Assembly (NCBI RefSeq): GCF_000176175.1
Contig: NZ_ACZP01000016.1
Span: forward strand, 1-64,000
DNA from: Vibrio furnissii CIP 102972
GTDB lineage: Bacteria; Pseudomonadota; Gammaproteobacteria; Enterobacterales; Vibrionaceae
Reading direction: 5' to 3'
Length of the DNA: 64,000 nucleotides
Shown here: positions 1 through 7,627 of the stretch, one piece after another
Layout: each line of letters starts with the position of its first letter
Numbering within the stretch: the first letter of the stretch is position 1
Translations under genes and position numbers: made by a program
Notes under the pieces: model-generated
The model's input: the letters and a program-made list of their open reading frames with translations, nothing else
Told to the model about the DNA's origin: nothing
The model's database searches: none

Positions 1-49
1 ACGTTGAAACACCTAGCGCAACTAGCATTGCTAATGCAATATTTTTCAT
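1..49 (-). CDS. 5' end of an exported protein gene (partial)
   Basis: Reading leftward from the ATG at 47-49, the first 16 codons give MKNIALAMLVALGVST, a typical start of a Sec signal peptide (one Lys, then a hydrophobic run). An AAGGA ribosome binding site lies at 56-60 on the same strand with good spacing. The gene continues beyond the left edge, so the mature product cannot be identified. In other vibrios, genes of the yjbE/wbfE type for envelope polysaccharide secretion lie divergent from the capsule operon; that identity is only a guess here. Confidence 0.6.
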   Translation of the reverse strand, partial: MKNIALAMLVALGVST

Positions 50-373
50 AGATAGTCCTTAATATACAAATTTAAACATCGATGTTTGAAGTGTGTATTG
101 CACTTCGATTCTCATTGTAGATACAAATTGTTTGTAAAGTAAACGGCTGAGATGTTGTTAAGGGAGATAACTTGAGGCTCATTGAACATTCAATCAAAAT
201 TTCACAGAGAAAATGACGACAATAAATTGTCATCTTAACAACGATGTGCATAATAAACGCCCGAAGAATTAAGGTGACAAAATAGTCGCTTGATCTAAAA
301 ACAACGTCAAAAAGCTTGTTAGTCACGTTTTTATGAAAACCGTGAGCGTAATGTGGTCCACGCAAACACCAAA

Positions 374-400
374 GGGCGGTAGCATCCCAAGTTTTGGGAT
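374..400 (+). promoter_or_regulatory. ops element (JUMPstart core) with adjacent hairpin
   Basis: GGGCGGTAGCATC at 374-386 matches the conserved core of JUMPstart/ops sequences found in leaders of enterobacterial and Vibrio polysaccharide operons. There ops pauses RNA polymerase and recruits the antiterminator RfaH. It points toward wza. The upstream half of the 39-base JUMPstart consensus is poorly kept. Overlapping its 3' end is a 7-bp perfect hairpin, ATCCCAA (384-390) with TTGGGAT (394-400), which could stabilise the pause. RfaH control of the wza operon is inference from the family. Confidence 0.75.
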
Positions 401-500
401 AAAACCACATTTATCGCAGTGAGTTATTTTCTTTTTTATCAAAGAACGTACTATAACGAACTAACACGCCATATGGCTCGGATTGAAAAGCTGGCAAAAC

Positions 501-540
501 GATATAGTTAAACGTTAAGGAACGAGCCTTTAACTATATC
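501..540. repeat. 12-bp perfect inverted repeat in wza leader
   Basis: GATATAGTTAAA (501-512) is perfectly complementary to TTTAACTATATC (529-540), with a 16-base loop. It lies about 110 bases before the wza start. No T-run follows on the plus strand, so it does not look like an intrinsic terminator. It could be a leader RNA stem or an operator. Confidence 0.6.
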
Positions 541-648
541 GAAGTTAACATTTTGCGCTCAATGTATTGTTCGCATCAATGATTGATTGAATTTTCCCAG
601 AGATTACAAGAACAAGAGTGAACTTGTTCATAACCAAAATTGGCTTAC

Positions 649-1785
649 ATGGAACTGAAAAAACATCTCCTGATCGCGGTATTGCTGCCGACGATTCTTG
701 CTGGGTGCACCATCGTGCCCGGATCGCACCTCTCACCAAGTGATAAAAATGTTGTTCAATCTGAATCCGATCAGGACGACAACATTTCTGACCAAGTCAA
801 CGTTTACCCGTTAGATGCCCATAATGTTAGCCGTTATCAACGGCATCAAGATTTCCGTTCGCGCGCCAATTCTGATCTTGATGCATTAGTGGCCGCTTAT
901 GAGTATAAAGTCGGCCCTGGCGATATCCTGAACGTGACCATCTGGGATCACCCTGAATTGACGATTCCTGCGGGCTCTTATCGTAGTGCGTCCGAAGCGG
1001 GCAACTGGGTTCATTCCGATGGTTCCATCTTTTATCCTTACATCGGTACCGTTGCCGTCGCTGGAAAAACAGTACGCGAAATTCGCGCTGTCATTTCTGA
1101 GCGTCTCTCCAAATACATCGAAAGCCCTCAAGTTGATGTCAGCGTCGCTGCTTTCCGATCTCAGAAAACGTATGTCACCGGTGAAGTCTCGAAGCCGGGG
1201 AAACAAGCGATCACTAACATCCCTCTGACGATTTTAGATGCGATAAACAATGCTGGCGGTCTAGCGGCTGATGCCGATTGGCGTAATGTCACCTTGACTC
1301 GCAACGGTGAAGAACAACATATTTCGTTGTACGCCTTGATGCAGCGTGGTGATCTCACTCAGAACCGATTACTGCAAGCGGGCGACATTATTCACGTACC
1401 GCGTAATGATAGTCAGAAAGTGTTTGTGATGGGCGAAGTCAACGACCCTAAAATGTTAAAAATTGACCGCTCTGGCATGAGTTTGACCGAAGCCTTGAGC
1501 AGTGTTGGTGGTATCAATCAGCTTTCTGCCGATGCAACAGGTGTATTCGTTATTCGAACCTCGAACGATAAATCTGAACGCATCGCTGATATTTACCAAC
1601 TGAATATTAAAGATGCGTCTGCTTTAGTGATCGGGACGGAATTCGAAATTCAACCTTATGACATCGTGTACGTTACTGCTGCACCGTTGACGCGTTGGAA
1701 TCGTGTGATTAGTCAGTTAGTGCCAACTATTTCGGGATTTAATGATCTCACTGAAGGCGCTCTACGCGTACGCAATTGGCCGTAG
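649..1785 (+). CDS. wza: Wza-type outer membrane polysaccharide export lipoprotein
   Basis: Wza forms the octameric outer membrane channel through which group 1-type capsule or exopolysaccharide leaves the cell, working with the Wzc tyrosine kinase. From the ATG at 649 the protein is 378 residues, close to the usual size. It starts with a lipoprotein signal ending in lipobox LAGC (Cys20 is the lipidation site). A polysaccharide export (Poly_export) domain follows at about residues 85-165 ([19 protein letters not shown]), then SLBB repeats ([22 protein letters not shown]). A TTG at 640 in the same frame is an alternative start; neither has a strong ribosome binding site, and ATG 649 gives the cleaner signal peptide. 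wzb follows after 13 bases. Confidence 0.93.
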   Translation: MELKKHLLIAVLLPTILAGCTIVPGSHLSPSDKNVVQSESDQDDNISDQVNVYPLDAHNVSRYQRHQDFRSRANSDLDALVAAYEYKVGPGDILNVTIWDHPELTIPAGSYRSASEAGNWVHSDGSIFYPYIGTVAVAGKTVREIRAVISERLSKYIESPQVDVSVAAFRSQKTYVTGEVSKPGKQAITNIPLTILDAINNAGGLAADADWRNVTLTRNGEEQHISLYALMQRGDLTQNRLLQAGDIIHVPRNDSQKVFVMGEVNDPKMLKIDRSGMSLTEALSSVGGINQLSADATGVFVIRTSNDKSERIADIYQLNIKDASALVIGTEFEIQPYDIVYVTAAPLTRWNRVISQLVPTISGFNDLTEGALRVRNWP

Positions 1786-1798
1786 AAAGGTGAATTAG

Positions 1799-2239
1799 AT
1801 GTTCAATAATATTTTGGTTGTGTGTGTTGGGAACATCTGCCGTTCACCCAGTGGTGAACGGGTATTGCAAACGTTGTTACCCAACAAGCACATTGCTTCT
1901 GCCGGCATTGGCGCAGAAAAGAGCCGTTTAGTCGGTAAGCCCGCGGATGAAATGGCAACGCAAGTGGCAGCTGAACATGGGGTAGATTTAAGCAACCATC
2001 ATGCACAGCAACTCACTAGTGCTTTGTGTGGTCAATATGATTTAATTTTAGTCATGGAAAAAGGGCATCTCGAAGCGCTCACGGAAATTGCACCTGAAGC
2101 GCGTGGTAAAACAATGTTGTTCGGTCAATGGATAGGGCAAAAAGAAATTCCAGATCCTTATCGACAAAGTAAAGAAGCGTTTGATTATGCATACAGCTTA
2201 ATTGAGCAGGCTGCGCAAGCGTGGGCGAAAAAACTTTGA
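1799..2239 (+). CDS. wzb: Low-molecular-weight protein-tyrosine phosphatase Wzb
   Basis: Wzb dephosphorylates the autokinase Wzc; cycling of Wzc phosphorylation is needed for capsule polymerisation and export. The 146-residue protein has the LMW-PTP signature at its start, CVGNICRS: nucleophile Cys9 and Arg15 form the CX5R loop. The general acid loop DPYRQS lies near residue 120. Length is normal for the family. An AAGGTGA ribosome binding site lies just before ATG 1799. It sits between wza and wzc, the standard order. Confidence 0.95.
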   Translation: MFNNILVVCVGNICRSPSGERVLQTLLPNKHIASAGIGAEKSRLVGKPADEMATQVAAEHGVDLSNHHAQQLTSALCGQYDLILVMEKGHLEALTEIAPEARGKTMLFGQWIGQKEIPDPYRQSKEAFDYAYSLIEQAAQAWAKKL

Positions 2240-2319
2240 TATAGCGTTGATACCATCGCGACATCACACTGATTTTTATTTTTTAATTTTCCCTGAAGCT
2301 CCCAGGATACGACAATACA

Positions 2320-4485
2320 ATGACAACACAAGCAACCCGATCTTCAGTCGATAGCCAATCAGATGAAATCGATTTAGGCAAACTCTTTGGCATTCTACTA
2401 GATGCCAAATGGATCATCATTATCACGACCTTTGTTTTTGCTGTGCTGGGGGTGGCCGTTGCCATACTTTCTACGCCAATTTATAAAGCCGACGCACTGA
2501 TTCAGATTGAACAAAAAAGTTCCGGTGGTATCAGTTCGCTAGTTGGTGATATGGGAGAGCTGTTTTCTTCTGAATCGTCGGCAACGACTGAAATTGAGAT
2601 CATCAAATCACGCATGATTTTAGGGGATACGGTTGATAAGTTTAACCTGACAACGGTTACTGAACCTAATTACTTCCCTCTATTGGGCAAAGGATTCGCT
2701 CGCCTAGGAGGAGAGAGTCGAGCGATAAGCGTTAGTCGATTCACTGTTCCTTCATATGCGGATGAAGATGAGCAATACTCAATTACTGTACTCGATTCTC
2801 AAGCTCAAACTTATCAGTTTCTACGCAATGGTCGAGAAATGTTTGAAGGTGTAGCCGGCCATCTTTCTAAGAAAGATGGTTATGAGTTGTTTGTGACTAA
2901 CATAGATGCAGAAAAGGGCTTTGAGTTTACGATTGAAAAACGCAGTAAACTTGCGGCTATCGAATGGTTGAAACAAAATCTTTCCGTAAGTGAACGAGGC
3001 AAGCAAACCGGCATTCTGGAGTTGAGTTTTACTGGAGAACGAAAAACGCATATTGCTGATATTTTGAATGATATCGCGCAAAACTACTTTCTACAAAATG
3101 TTGAACGTAATTCCGCAGAAGCGGAAAAAAGTTTAGCGTTTCTTAAAAACAACCTTCCTGATGTAAAGCAAAGTCTGACAGAAGCTGAAGACACCTTAAA
3201 TGCATTCCGTCAAAAAAATGATTCGATTGATTTAGGGTTGGAAGCGCAGTCTACTCTTAAAGTGATGGTCGAGCTGGAAGCCCAGTTGAATGAACTAACG
3301 TTCAAAGAAAGTGAGATTAGTCAGCGGTTTACCAAAGATCACCCAGCATACCGTTCCCTGTTAGATAAACGAGCTACGCTCTTGAAAGAAAAAGAACGTT
3401 TAAATCAACAAATTCAGAAAATGCCGAAAACGCAGCGTGAAGTGCTGCGTATGACACGTGATGTGGAAGTGAACCAACAAATATATGTTCAGCTTCTCAA
3501 TAAAGTTCAAGAACTCTCAATAGTCAAAGCGGGTACTGTGGGTAACGTGCGTGTATTGGACCAAGCAGAGTCATACGCTGAGCCAGTTAAACCTAAAAAA
3601 GCGTTAATTGCAGTGCTCGCGACGCTATTCGGCGGCATGTTGAGTGTGGCTTTTGTTTTGGTGAAAGCGGCGCTACATCGTGGTGTGGAAAACCCGGATG
3701 ATATCGAACAAATTGGCCTTTCGGTTTATGCCAGCGTGCCGAAATCAAATCTTCAACTAGAATTATTCAATAAGCTGAAGCGTCACCGTAAGCAAAGCAC
3801 AGAATTAACGTTATTAGCGGAATCTAATCCAGCGGATCTCTCTGTTGAAGCCTTGCGAGGTTTACGGACCAGTTTGCATTTCGCGATGATGGAGTCTAAG
3901 AACAATGTACTGATGATCTCAGGACCTGCTCCGGGCATCGGAAAATCCTTTGTGTCGACGAACTTCTCAGCCGTTGCGGCCAAAACGGGGCAAAAAGTAC
4001 TGTTGATCGATGCCGACATGCGTAAAGGTTACCTGCAGCAACCTTTTGGTTTGGCATGGGAAAATGGTTTGTCTGATTTTTTAAGTGGCAAGATAGGCTT
4101 AAATGAGGCAGTGAAGACCACTCAAGTTGACAATCTAGACATCATGACGCGTGGCCAAGTGCCACCAAATCCATCAGAGTTACTTATGCATCCTCGTTTT
4201 AAAGAGTTGATGGAATGGGCGAGCGAACACTACGATTTGGTGATAATCGACACGCCGCCAGTACTTGCAGTCACCGATCCAAGTATCGTGGGTGCATTGG
4301 CTGGCACAACGCTGATGGTGGCCCGCTTTGGTATGAATACCGTGAAAGAGATTGACGTTGCTCGTAACCGATTTGAGCAAGCGGGTATTGAAGTCAAAGG
4401 CGTGATTCTGAATGCGACCGAGAAGAAAGCATCTAGTTATTACGGTTACGGCTACTATAACTATTCATACAAAAGCGAAAGCTGA
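2320..4485 (+). CDS. wzc: Wzc tyrosine autokinase, polysaccharide co-polymerase
   Basis: Wzc is an inner membrane BY-kinase that couples chain-length control to export through Wza. The 721-residue protein has an N-terminal Wzz domain with a first membrane helix near residues 32-52, a periplasmic coiled-coil region (about 250-400), a second membrane helix near 425-450, and a C-terminal cytoplasmic kinase. The kinase shows Walker A (GPAPGIGKS, about 535-543), Walker A' (LLIDADMR, about 561-568) and Walker B (VIIDTPP, about 641-647). The C-terminus is a tyrosine cluster (SSYYGYGYYNYSY), the autophosphorylation tail. It follows wzb by 80 bases and is the last gene before a hairpin and the IS remnant. 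Confidence 0.96.
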   Translation: MTTQATRSSVDSQSDEIDLGKLFGILLDAKWIIIITTFVFAVLGVAVAILSTPIYKADALIQIEQKSSGGISSLVGDMGELFSSESSATTEIEIIKSRMILGDTVDKFNLTTVTEPNYFPLLGKGFARLGGESRAISVSRFTVPSYADEDEQYSITVLDSQAQTYQFLRNGREMFEGVAGHLSKKDGYELFVTNIDAEKGFEFTIEKRSKLAAIEWLKQNLSVSERGKQTGILELSFTGERKTHIADILNDIAQNYFLQNVERNSAEAEKSLAFLKNNLPDVKQSLTEAEDTLNAFRQKNDSIDLGLEAQSTLKVMVELEAQLNELTFKESEISQRFTKDHPAYRSLLDKRATLLKEKERLNQQIQKMPKTQREVLRMTRDVEVNQQIYVQLLNKVQELSIVKAGTVGNVRVLDQAESYAEPVKPKKALIAVLATLFGGMLSVAFVLVKAALHRGVENPDDIEQIGLSVYASVPKSNLQLELFNKLKRHRKQSTELTLLAESNPADLSVEALRGLRTSLHFAMMESKNNVLMISGPAPGIGKSFVSTNFSAVAAKTGQKVLLIDADMRKGYLQQPFGLAWENGLSDFLSGKIGLNEAVKTTQVDNLDIMTRGQVPPNPSELLMHPRFKELMEWASEHYDLVIIDTPPVLAVTDPSIVGALAGTTLMVARFGMNTVKEIDVARNRFEQAGIEVKGVILNATEKKASSYYGYGYYNYSYKSES

Positions 4486-4594
4486 GAAAATACAGAAGAA
4501 GAAAAAAAGGGCCTATTGGGGCGGGTGAGAGAAAAACCACAAAAACAAATAATTACAATAAGATAGTAGTTTTAGACTGTCTCAAAATGAATAA

Positions 4595-4632
4595 AAAATG
4601 TCTCAGTGTATATCAAATGTCTGAGACATTTT
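4595..4632 (+). terminator. Strong hairpin after wzc, likely terminator or attenuator
   Basis: AAAATGTCTCAG (4595-4606) pairs perfectly over 12 bp with CTGAGACATTTT (4621-4632) around a 14-base loop; the right arm ends in four Ts. It lies 110 bases after the wzc stop. It may end the wza-wzb-wzc transcript or act as an RfaH-sensitive attenuator. The short T-run makes it less certain than the other terminators in the window. Confidence 0.55.
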
Positions 4633-4728
4633 GGTGTCGATTAGTACTAAAAAACTGATTTGGATAAGAAAAACACAGAATACAACGCCAATATAATGAT
4701 CAAACACTGCTTATTTCCTGCCGCAGGC

Positions 4729-4752
4729 CAGGGAAAATTCACGAACATGCGC
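4729..4752 (+). repeat. Left terminal inverted repeat of the IS
   Basis: This 24-base arm begins CAGGGAAAATTC and matches the reverse complement of 5980-6003 at about 18 positions. Together they define the outer limits of the element. Confidence 0.7.
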
Positions 4753-4899
4753 ATGTTTAAAGGGGTCGTGGCGCATTGAGTTCTCAATTTTCAAACTTCA
4801 CTAGTTAGCGCAATCACACAACAATCAATTTGCCGAAGATCGATTTGTAGATCATTTTCGGTGTTTTAATACCTCCATAGACAAATTGGAGGTCCAATA

Positions 4900-5978
4900 A
4901 TTAGTAACCAGAACCCATTTATGCATGTCGATGTTATCCCAGATTACCGACAAAAAGGCAAAGTCGAGCACAAGCTAACAGATATCATTTTGTTAACAAT
5001 TTGTTCGGTGTTTTCTGGTCAAGCTCGAATAGATTTTTTGAAGCGATTCGGTGCTTCTAGTTTTGGTGTTCCGTCAGCATCGACCATAGCCAGAACGATG
5101 AGAATGATAAGTGCGACTCGATTACAGAAGTGCTTTATTGAATGGATGAAAGATTGCTGTGAGTTGACCAAAGGAGAGGTGGTTGCCACGACGGTAAGGA
5201 GGTGAGGGGCTCTTACGATGACTCTCGCGGACTTGGTGCTATCCATATGGTCAACGTGTTTGCCACTGAAAATGGTGTGAGCCTCGGACAACAAAAAGTG
5301 TCCCAGAAGTCGAATGAGATCACCGCCATTCCAAAGCTACTTGAACTGCTTGATATATCAGGCTGTTTAGTCACGATTGATGCGATGAGCTGTCAAAAGA
5401 AAATTGCACAAAAGATACTTGATAGTGACGCGGACTATCTTTTAGCAGTTAAAGGTAACCAAGGCCGTTTAGAGCAAGCGTTCGATAACTATTTTGACAT
5501 GAGCATGTTTCAAAACCACGATGGTGACTCCTACAGCACGCAAGAGAAATCACGTGGTAGACAAGAAACTAGGCTTGCATTGAACAATAAAGATTTAAGT
5601 GTTTTAGGTGATATTGAGTTTGAGTGGTCTGGTCTTAAAACCATGGGTATTGTGGTTTCAATAAGGCAAGAAGAGGAAGTAGCGAAAGAGTCAGAATTAG
5701 TGGTGAAATACTACATCAGCTCGAAGGATTTAAATGCTAAAGAGTTGTTAAATGCAACGCGATCGCATTGGTTGGTGGAGTCGATGCATTGGAGCTTGGA
5801 TACCACATTTGGTGAAGACTCAAGTCGTAAGCGCGCGGAAGAAAGTGCAGAGAATTTCGCAAGGATCAGACAAGCGTGTTTAAATATGCTCAAGAGTGAA
5901 ACGACTCTGAAACACAAAAGAGCGATGTGTGCCATGGATTCTGAGTACCTATTGAAGGTGCTAGAAAGCCTTTATTGA
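4900..5978 (+). pseudogene. ISAs1-family transposase (H-repeat type), frameshifted
   Basis: Two frames (4921-5205 and 5202-5978) together give one DDE transposase. The break is a one-base loss at about 5188-5189: the expected IDGKT motif, holding the first catalytic Asp, reads GCC-AC-GAC-GGT-AAG, so the upstream frame runs into TGA. Two more lesions are likely. About a dozen residues are missing between ICSVFSGQ and ARIDFLKRFG compared with the family. The probable start is now ATT at 4900, 8 bases after a GGAGG, where ATG-AGT-AAC would be expected. The second half keeps TIDAMSCQ and the C-terminal GEDSSRKRAEES region. The gene should be inactive. Confidence 0.88.
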
Positions 5979-5979
5979 C

Positions 5980-6003
5980 GGGGATATTCATGATTTTTCC
6001 GTG
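5980..6003 (-). repeat. Right terminal inverted repeat of the IS
   Basis: Read on the minus strand from 6003 it begins CACGGAAAAATCATGAAT and pairs with the left arm at 4729-4752. The transposase stop codon (5976-5978) lies immediately inside it. Confidence 0.7.
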
Positions 6004-6298
6004 ATAACTACTCCTGCAAAAGTGAAAGTAAATAGTAGAGAGTAGTCATAAATATAAGGGCCTAAAAGGGCCTTTTATTAAAAGTCTTAAAAGTTAGATA
6101 TTTAAAGAAAATTAAATATTAAATGATTATGATTATTTAGATTGCATGTAATGTATCTCATACTATGAAGGTTATTATGTTCAAGTTTTACTGGTCAGTT
6201 ATTTGTTTCAAAGAAGAAGTTTATTACCTTCTAAACTAAGAAATCTCTTAATAACATTAAAGTTTTAAACGTATAGATTGTATAGGAAAATTTATTTT
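6004..6298. other. AT-rich gap between IS and murA paralogue
   Basis: This 295-base stretch contains no gene. An imperfect stem with a mismatch (AAGGGCC, loop TAAAA, GGGCCTT, about 6057-6076) followed by Ts at 6077-6079 could be a weak terminator. The AT-rich remainder (6085-6290) should hold the promoter for the murA-to-ugd transcript, unless transcription enters from the IS or from wza. No single promoter hexamer pair is convincing. Confidence 0.5.
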
Positions 6299-7582
6299 AT
6301 GGCTCTTTATAATGATGTTATTGAAATCGAAGGTGGGCAGACACCAAAAGGTGAAGTGACAGTTTCAGGTGCTAAAAACTCAGCAACTCGACTGTTAGCT
6401 GCTGCTACATTATGTGATGAAGAAGTAGTCTTAACCGGTTATCCTACTAACTTAGTTGATTCTAAGCATAAAGAGAGATTCCTAAATAATAATGGTGTCT
6501 TAACTAAGTCTGAAAATGATACTTTAGTTATTGATTCAAAAGATTATACTCCTAAACATTTAGATGATTATTTTTACCCAATTAGAACTACATATCTATT
6601 GGTTGCAGGTCAACTGAAACGCAGTGATGTCGCATATATCCCTTATCCAGGAGGATGTAACATTGGTGCTCGTAAATATGATGTGCATATTGCGATTTGG
6701 GAGGAATTTGGTTGTAAAGTCGAAGAGAAAGAAAACCATATAGAAATTCATAGACCTGAGAAGTTACTTGCTACCCAGTATGAATTTCCTATCTCAACTG
6801 TGGGTGGAACAGAGAATGCTTTGTTGATGGCATCTATTGCCGAAGGCATCTCAACGTTTGCTAACGCTTATATCACGCCAGAAATCGAGGATTTAATAGC
6901 TTTTCTTCGTCGCTCAGGTGTTGAAATTGAAGTTATAGGTCAGAGTTCCATTAAGGTTACTGGATGTAGCTATCTAAAAGGGCATCAATACCATGTCTTA
7001 CCTGACCGTATTGAAGCATTAACTTGGCTAATTTATGGTGCAATTTCTGGCGGTTCTATACTGATCAAAAATGTACCTTTTGACTCAATGGAGATACCAC
7101 TGATGTATCTCAGAAATGCTGGTGTAGATTTTTTCCAGAATAGTGAAAGTATTTATATCAATACATCATGTATGAAAGACGGCCATGCTCACTCTTTCGA
7201 AGTAGCTTGTGGTACTCACCCTGGCATTATCTCTGACATGCAGCCGTTTTACGTAATGCTTGGCTTAATGTCCATCGGTAAGTCACGTATACATGATTAC
7301 CGTTACCCTAAACGAGTCTCATACGTAGAAGAGCTACAAAAGTTTGTAAATCTTCAACTTGAATTTGAAGAGGGTAAGATAACAACTAATGGTCCAGTTA
7401 CTTTTAATTCCGCTGATGCCGTAGCTACTGATTTACGTGGAACTATGGCTGCTGTTTTAGCTGCATTATGTGCTCCGAGCGGACTTTCACGCATTACTGG
7501 TGTGTCAATGGCCCTGAGAGGTTATAACAACCTTGAAGCTAAGTTAGAGCAGCTTGGTGTTAAAGTCGATTACAAAGGTTAG
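6299..7582 (+). CDS. MurA paralogue: UDP-GlcNAc enolpyruvyl transferase-like
   Basis: MurA moves enolpyruvate from PEP to the 3-OH of UDP-GlcNAc, the first committed peptidoglycan step. This 427-residue homologue sits in a polysaccharide locus, so it is probably a dedicated second copy. Catalytic residues are kept: Lys26-Asn27 (GAKNS), active-site Cys120 in PGGCNIGAR with Arg125, Asp313 in SDMQ, Arg407 in RGYNNLEAKL; VLPDRIEA is also conserved. Start ATG 6299 has AGGA about 11 bases upstream; a TTG at 6278 in frame is less likely. A murB paralogue follows. Inferred job: with MurB, to make a UDP-sugar carrying a lactyl ether for the surface glycan. Base composition is much more AT-rich than the backbone. 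Confidence 0.9.
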   Translation: MALYNDVIEIEGGQTPKGEVTVSGAKNSATRLLAAATLCDEEVVLTGYPTNLVDSKHKERFLNNNGVLTKSENDTLVIDSKDYTPKHLDDYFYPIRTTYLLVAGQLKRSDVAYIPYPGGCNIGARKYDVHIAIWEEFGCKVEEKENHIEIHRPEKLLATQYEFPISTVGGTENALLMASIAEGISTFANAYITPEIEDLIAFLRRSGVEIEVIGQSSIKVTGCSYLKGHQYHVLPDRIEALTWLIYGAISGGSILIKNVPFDSMEIPLMYLRNAGVDFFQNSESIYINTSCMKDGHAHSFEVACGTHPGIISDMQPFYVMLGLMSIGKSRIHDYRYPKRVSYVEELQKFVNLQLEFEEGKITTNGPVTFNSADAVATDLRGTMAAVLAALCAPSGLSRITGVSMALRGYNNLEAKLEQLGVKVDYKG

Positions 7583-7597
7583 TAACAATAAGGATAT

Positions 7598-7617
7598 GCA
7601 CCATGTAATCATGGTGC
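7598..7617 (+). repeat. 8-bp perfect hairpin between murA and murB paralogues
   Basis: GCACCATG (7598-7605), loop TAAT, CATGGTGC (7610-7617) form a perfect stem ending 10 bases before the murB-like start. An AAGGA at 7590-7594 precedes it, and the arm contains ATG immediately followed by TAA, a minimal start-stop. It may tune translation of the downstream gene. Confidence 0.5.
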
Positions 7618-7627
7618 TTAAATAAAT

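Larger units (their letters stand above)
50..648. other. Long AT-rich intergenic leader before wza
   Basis: This roughly 600-base stretch separates a leftward exported protein from wza. It is AT-rich and has no convincing gene: a 112-codon minus-strand frame across 72-410 lies over the ops element and resembles no family. Two structures stand out: the ops element with an adjacent 7-bp hairpin (374-400), and a 12-bp perfect inverted repeat (501-540). The wza promoter should lie upstream of the ops element, because that element acts in the transcribed leader. I could not choose a single -35/-10 pair with confidence. Confidence 0.7.
4729..6003 (+). mobile_element. Decayed ISAs1-family insertion sequence, IS1358-like
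   Basis: The element is bounded by imperfect terminal inverted repeats: left CAGGGAAAATTCACGAACATG (starting 4729) and, read inward from 6003, CACGGAAAAATCATGAATATC; about 18 of 24 positions agree. Between them lies one transposase gene of the ISAs1 (H-repeat) family, broken by several lesions. No matching direct repeat is visible in the ten bases outside each end, which points to an old insertion or to recombination. IS1358, a member of this family, is known next to O-antigen and capsule genes in V. cholerae and V. anguillarum; that specific identity is inferred from family and context. Confidence 0.85.

Noticed and set aside
72-410. 112-codon minus-strand frame in the wza leader
   Set aside because: It runs through the ops element and hairpin, has unlikely composition, resembles no family and has no ribosome binding site.
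4595-4632. Candidate second IS end from the 12-bp inverted repeat
   Set aside because: The arms pair with each other locally and match neither end of the ISAs1 element; a terminator or attenuator explains it better.
7595-7624. Nine-codon leader peptide frame before the murB paralogue
   Set aside because: The Shine-Dalgarno-like AAGGA is only about one base from this ATG, too close to work. The hairpin is the clearer signal.
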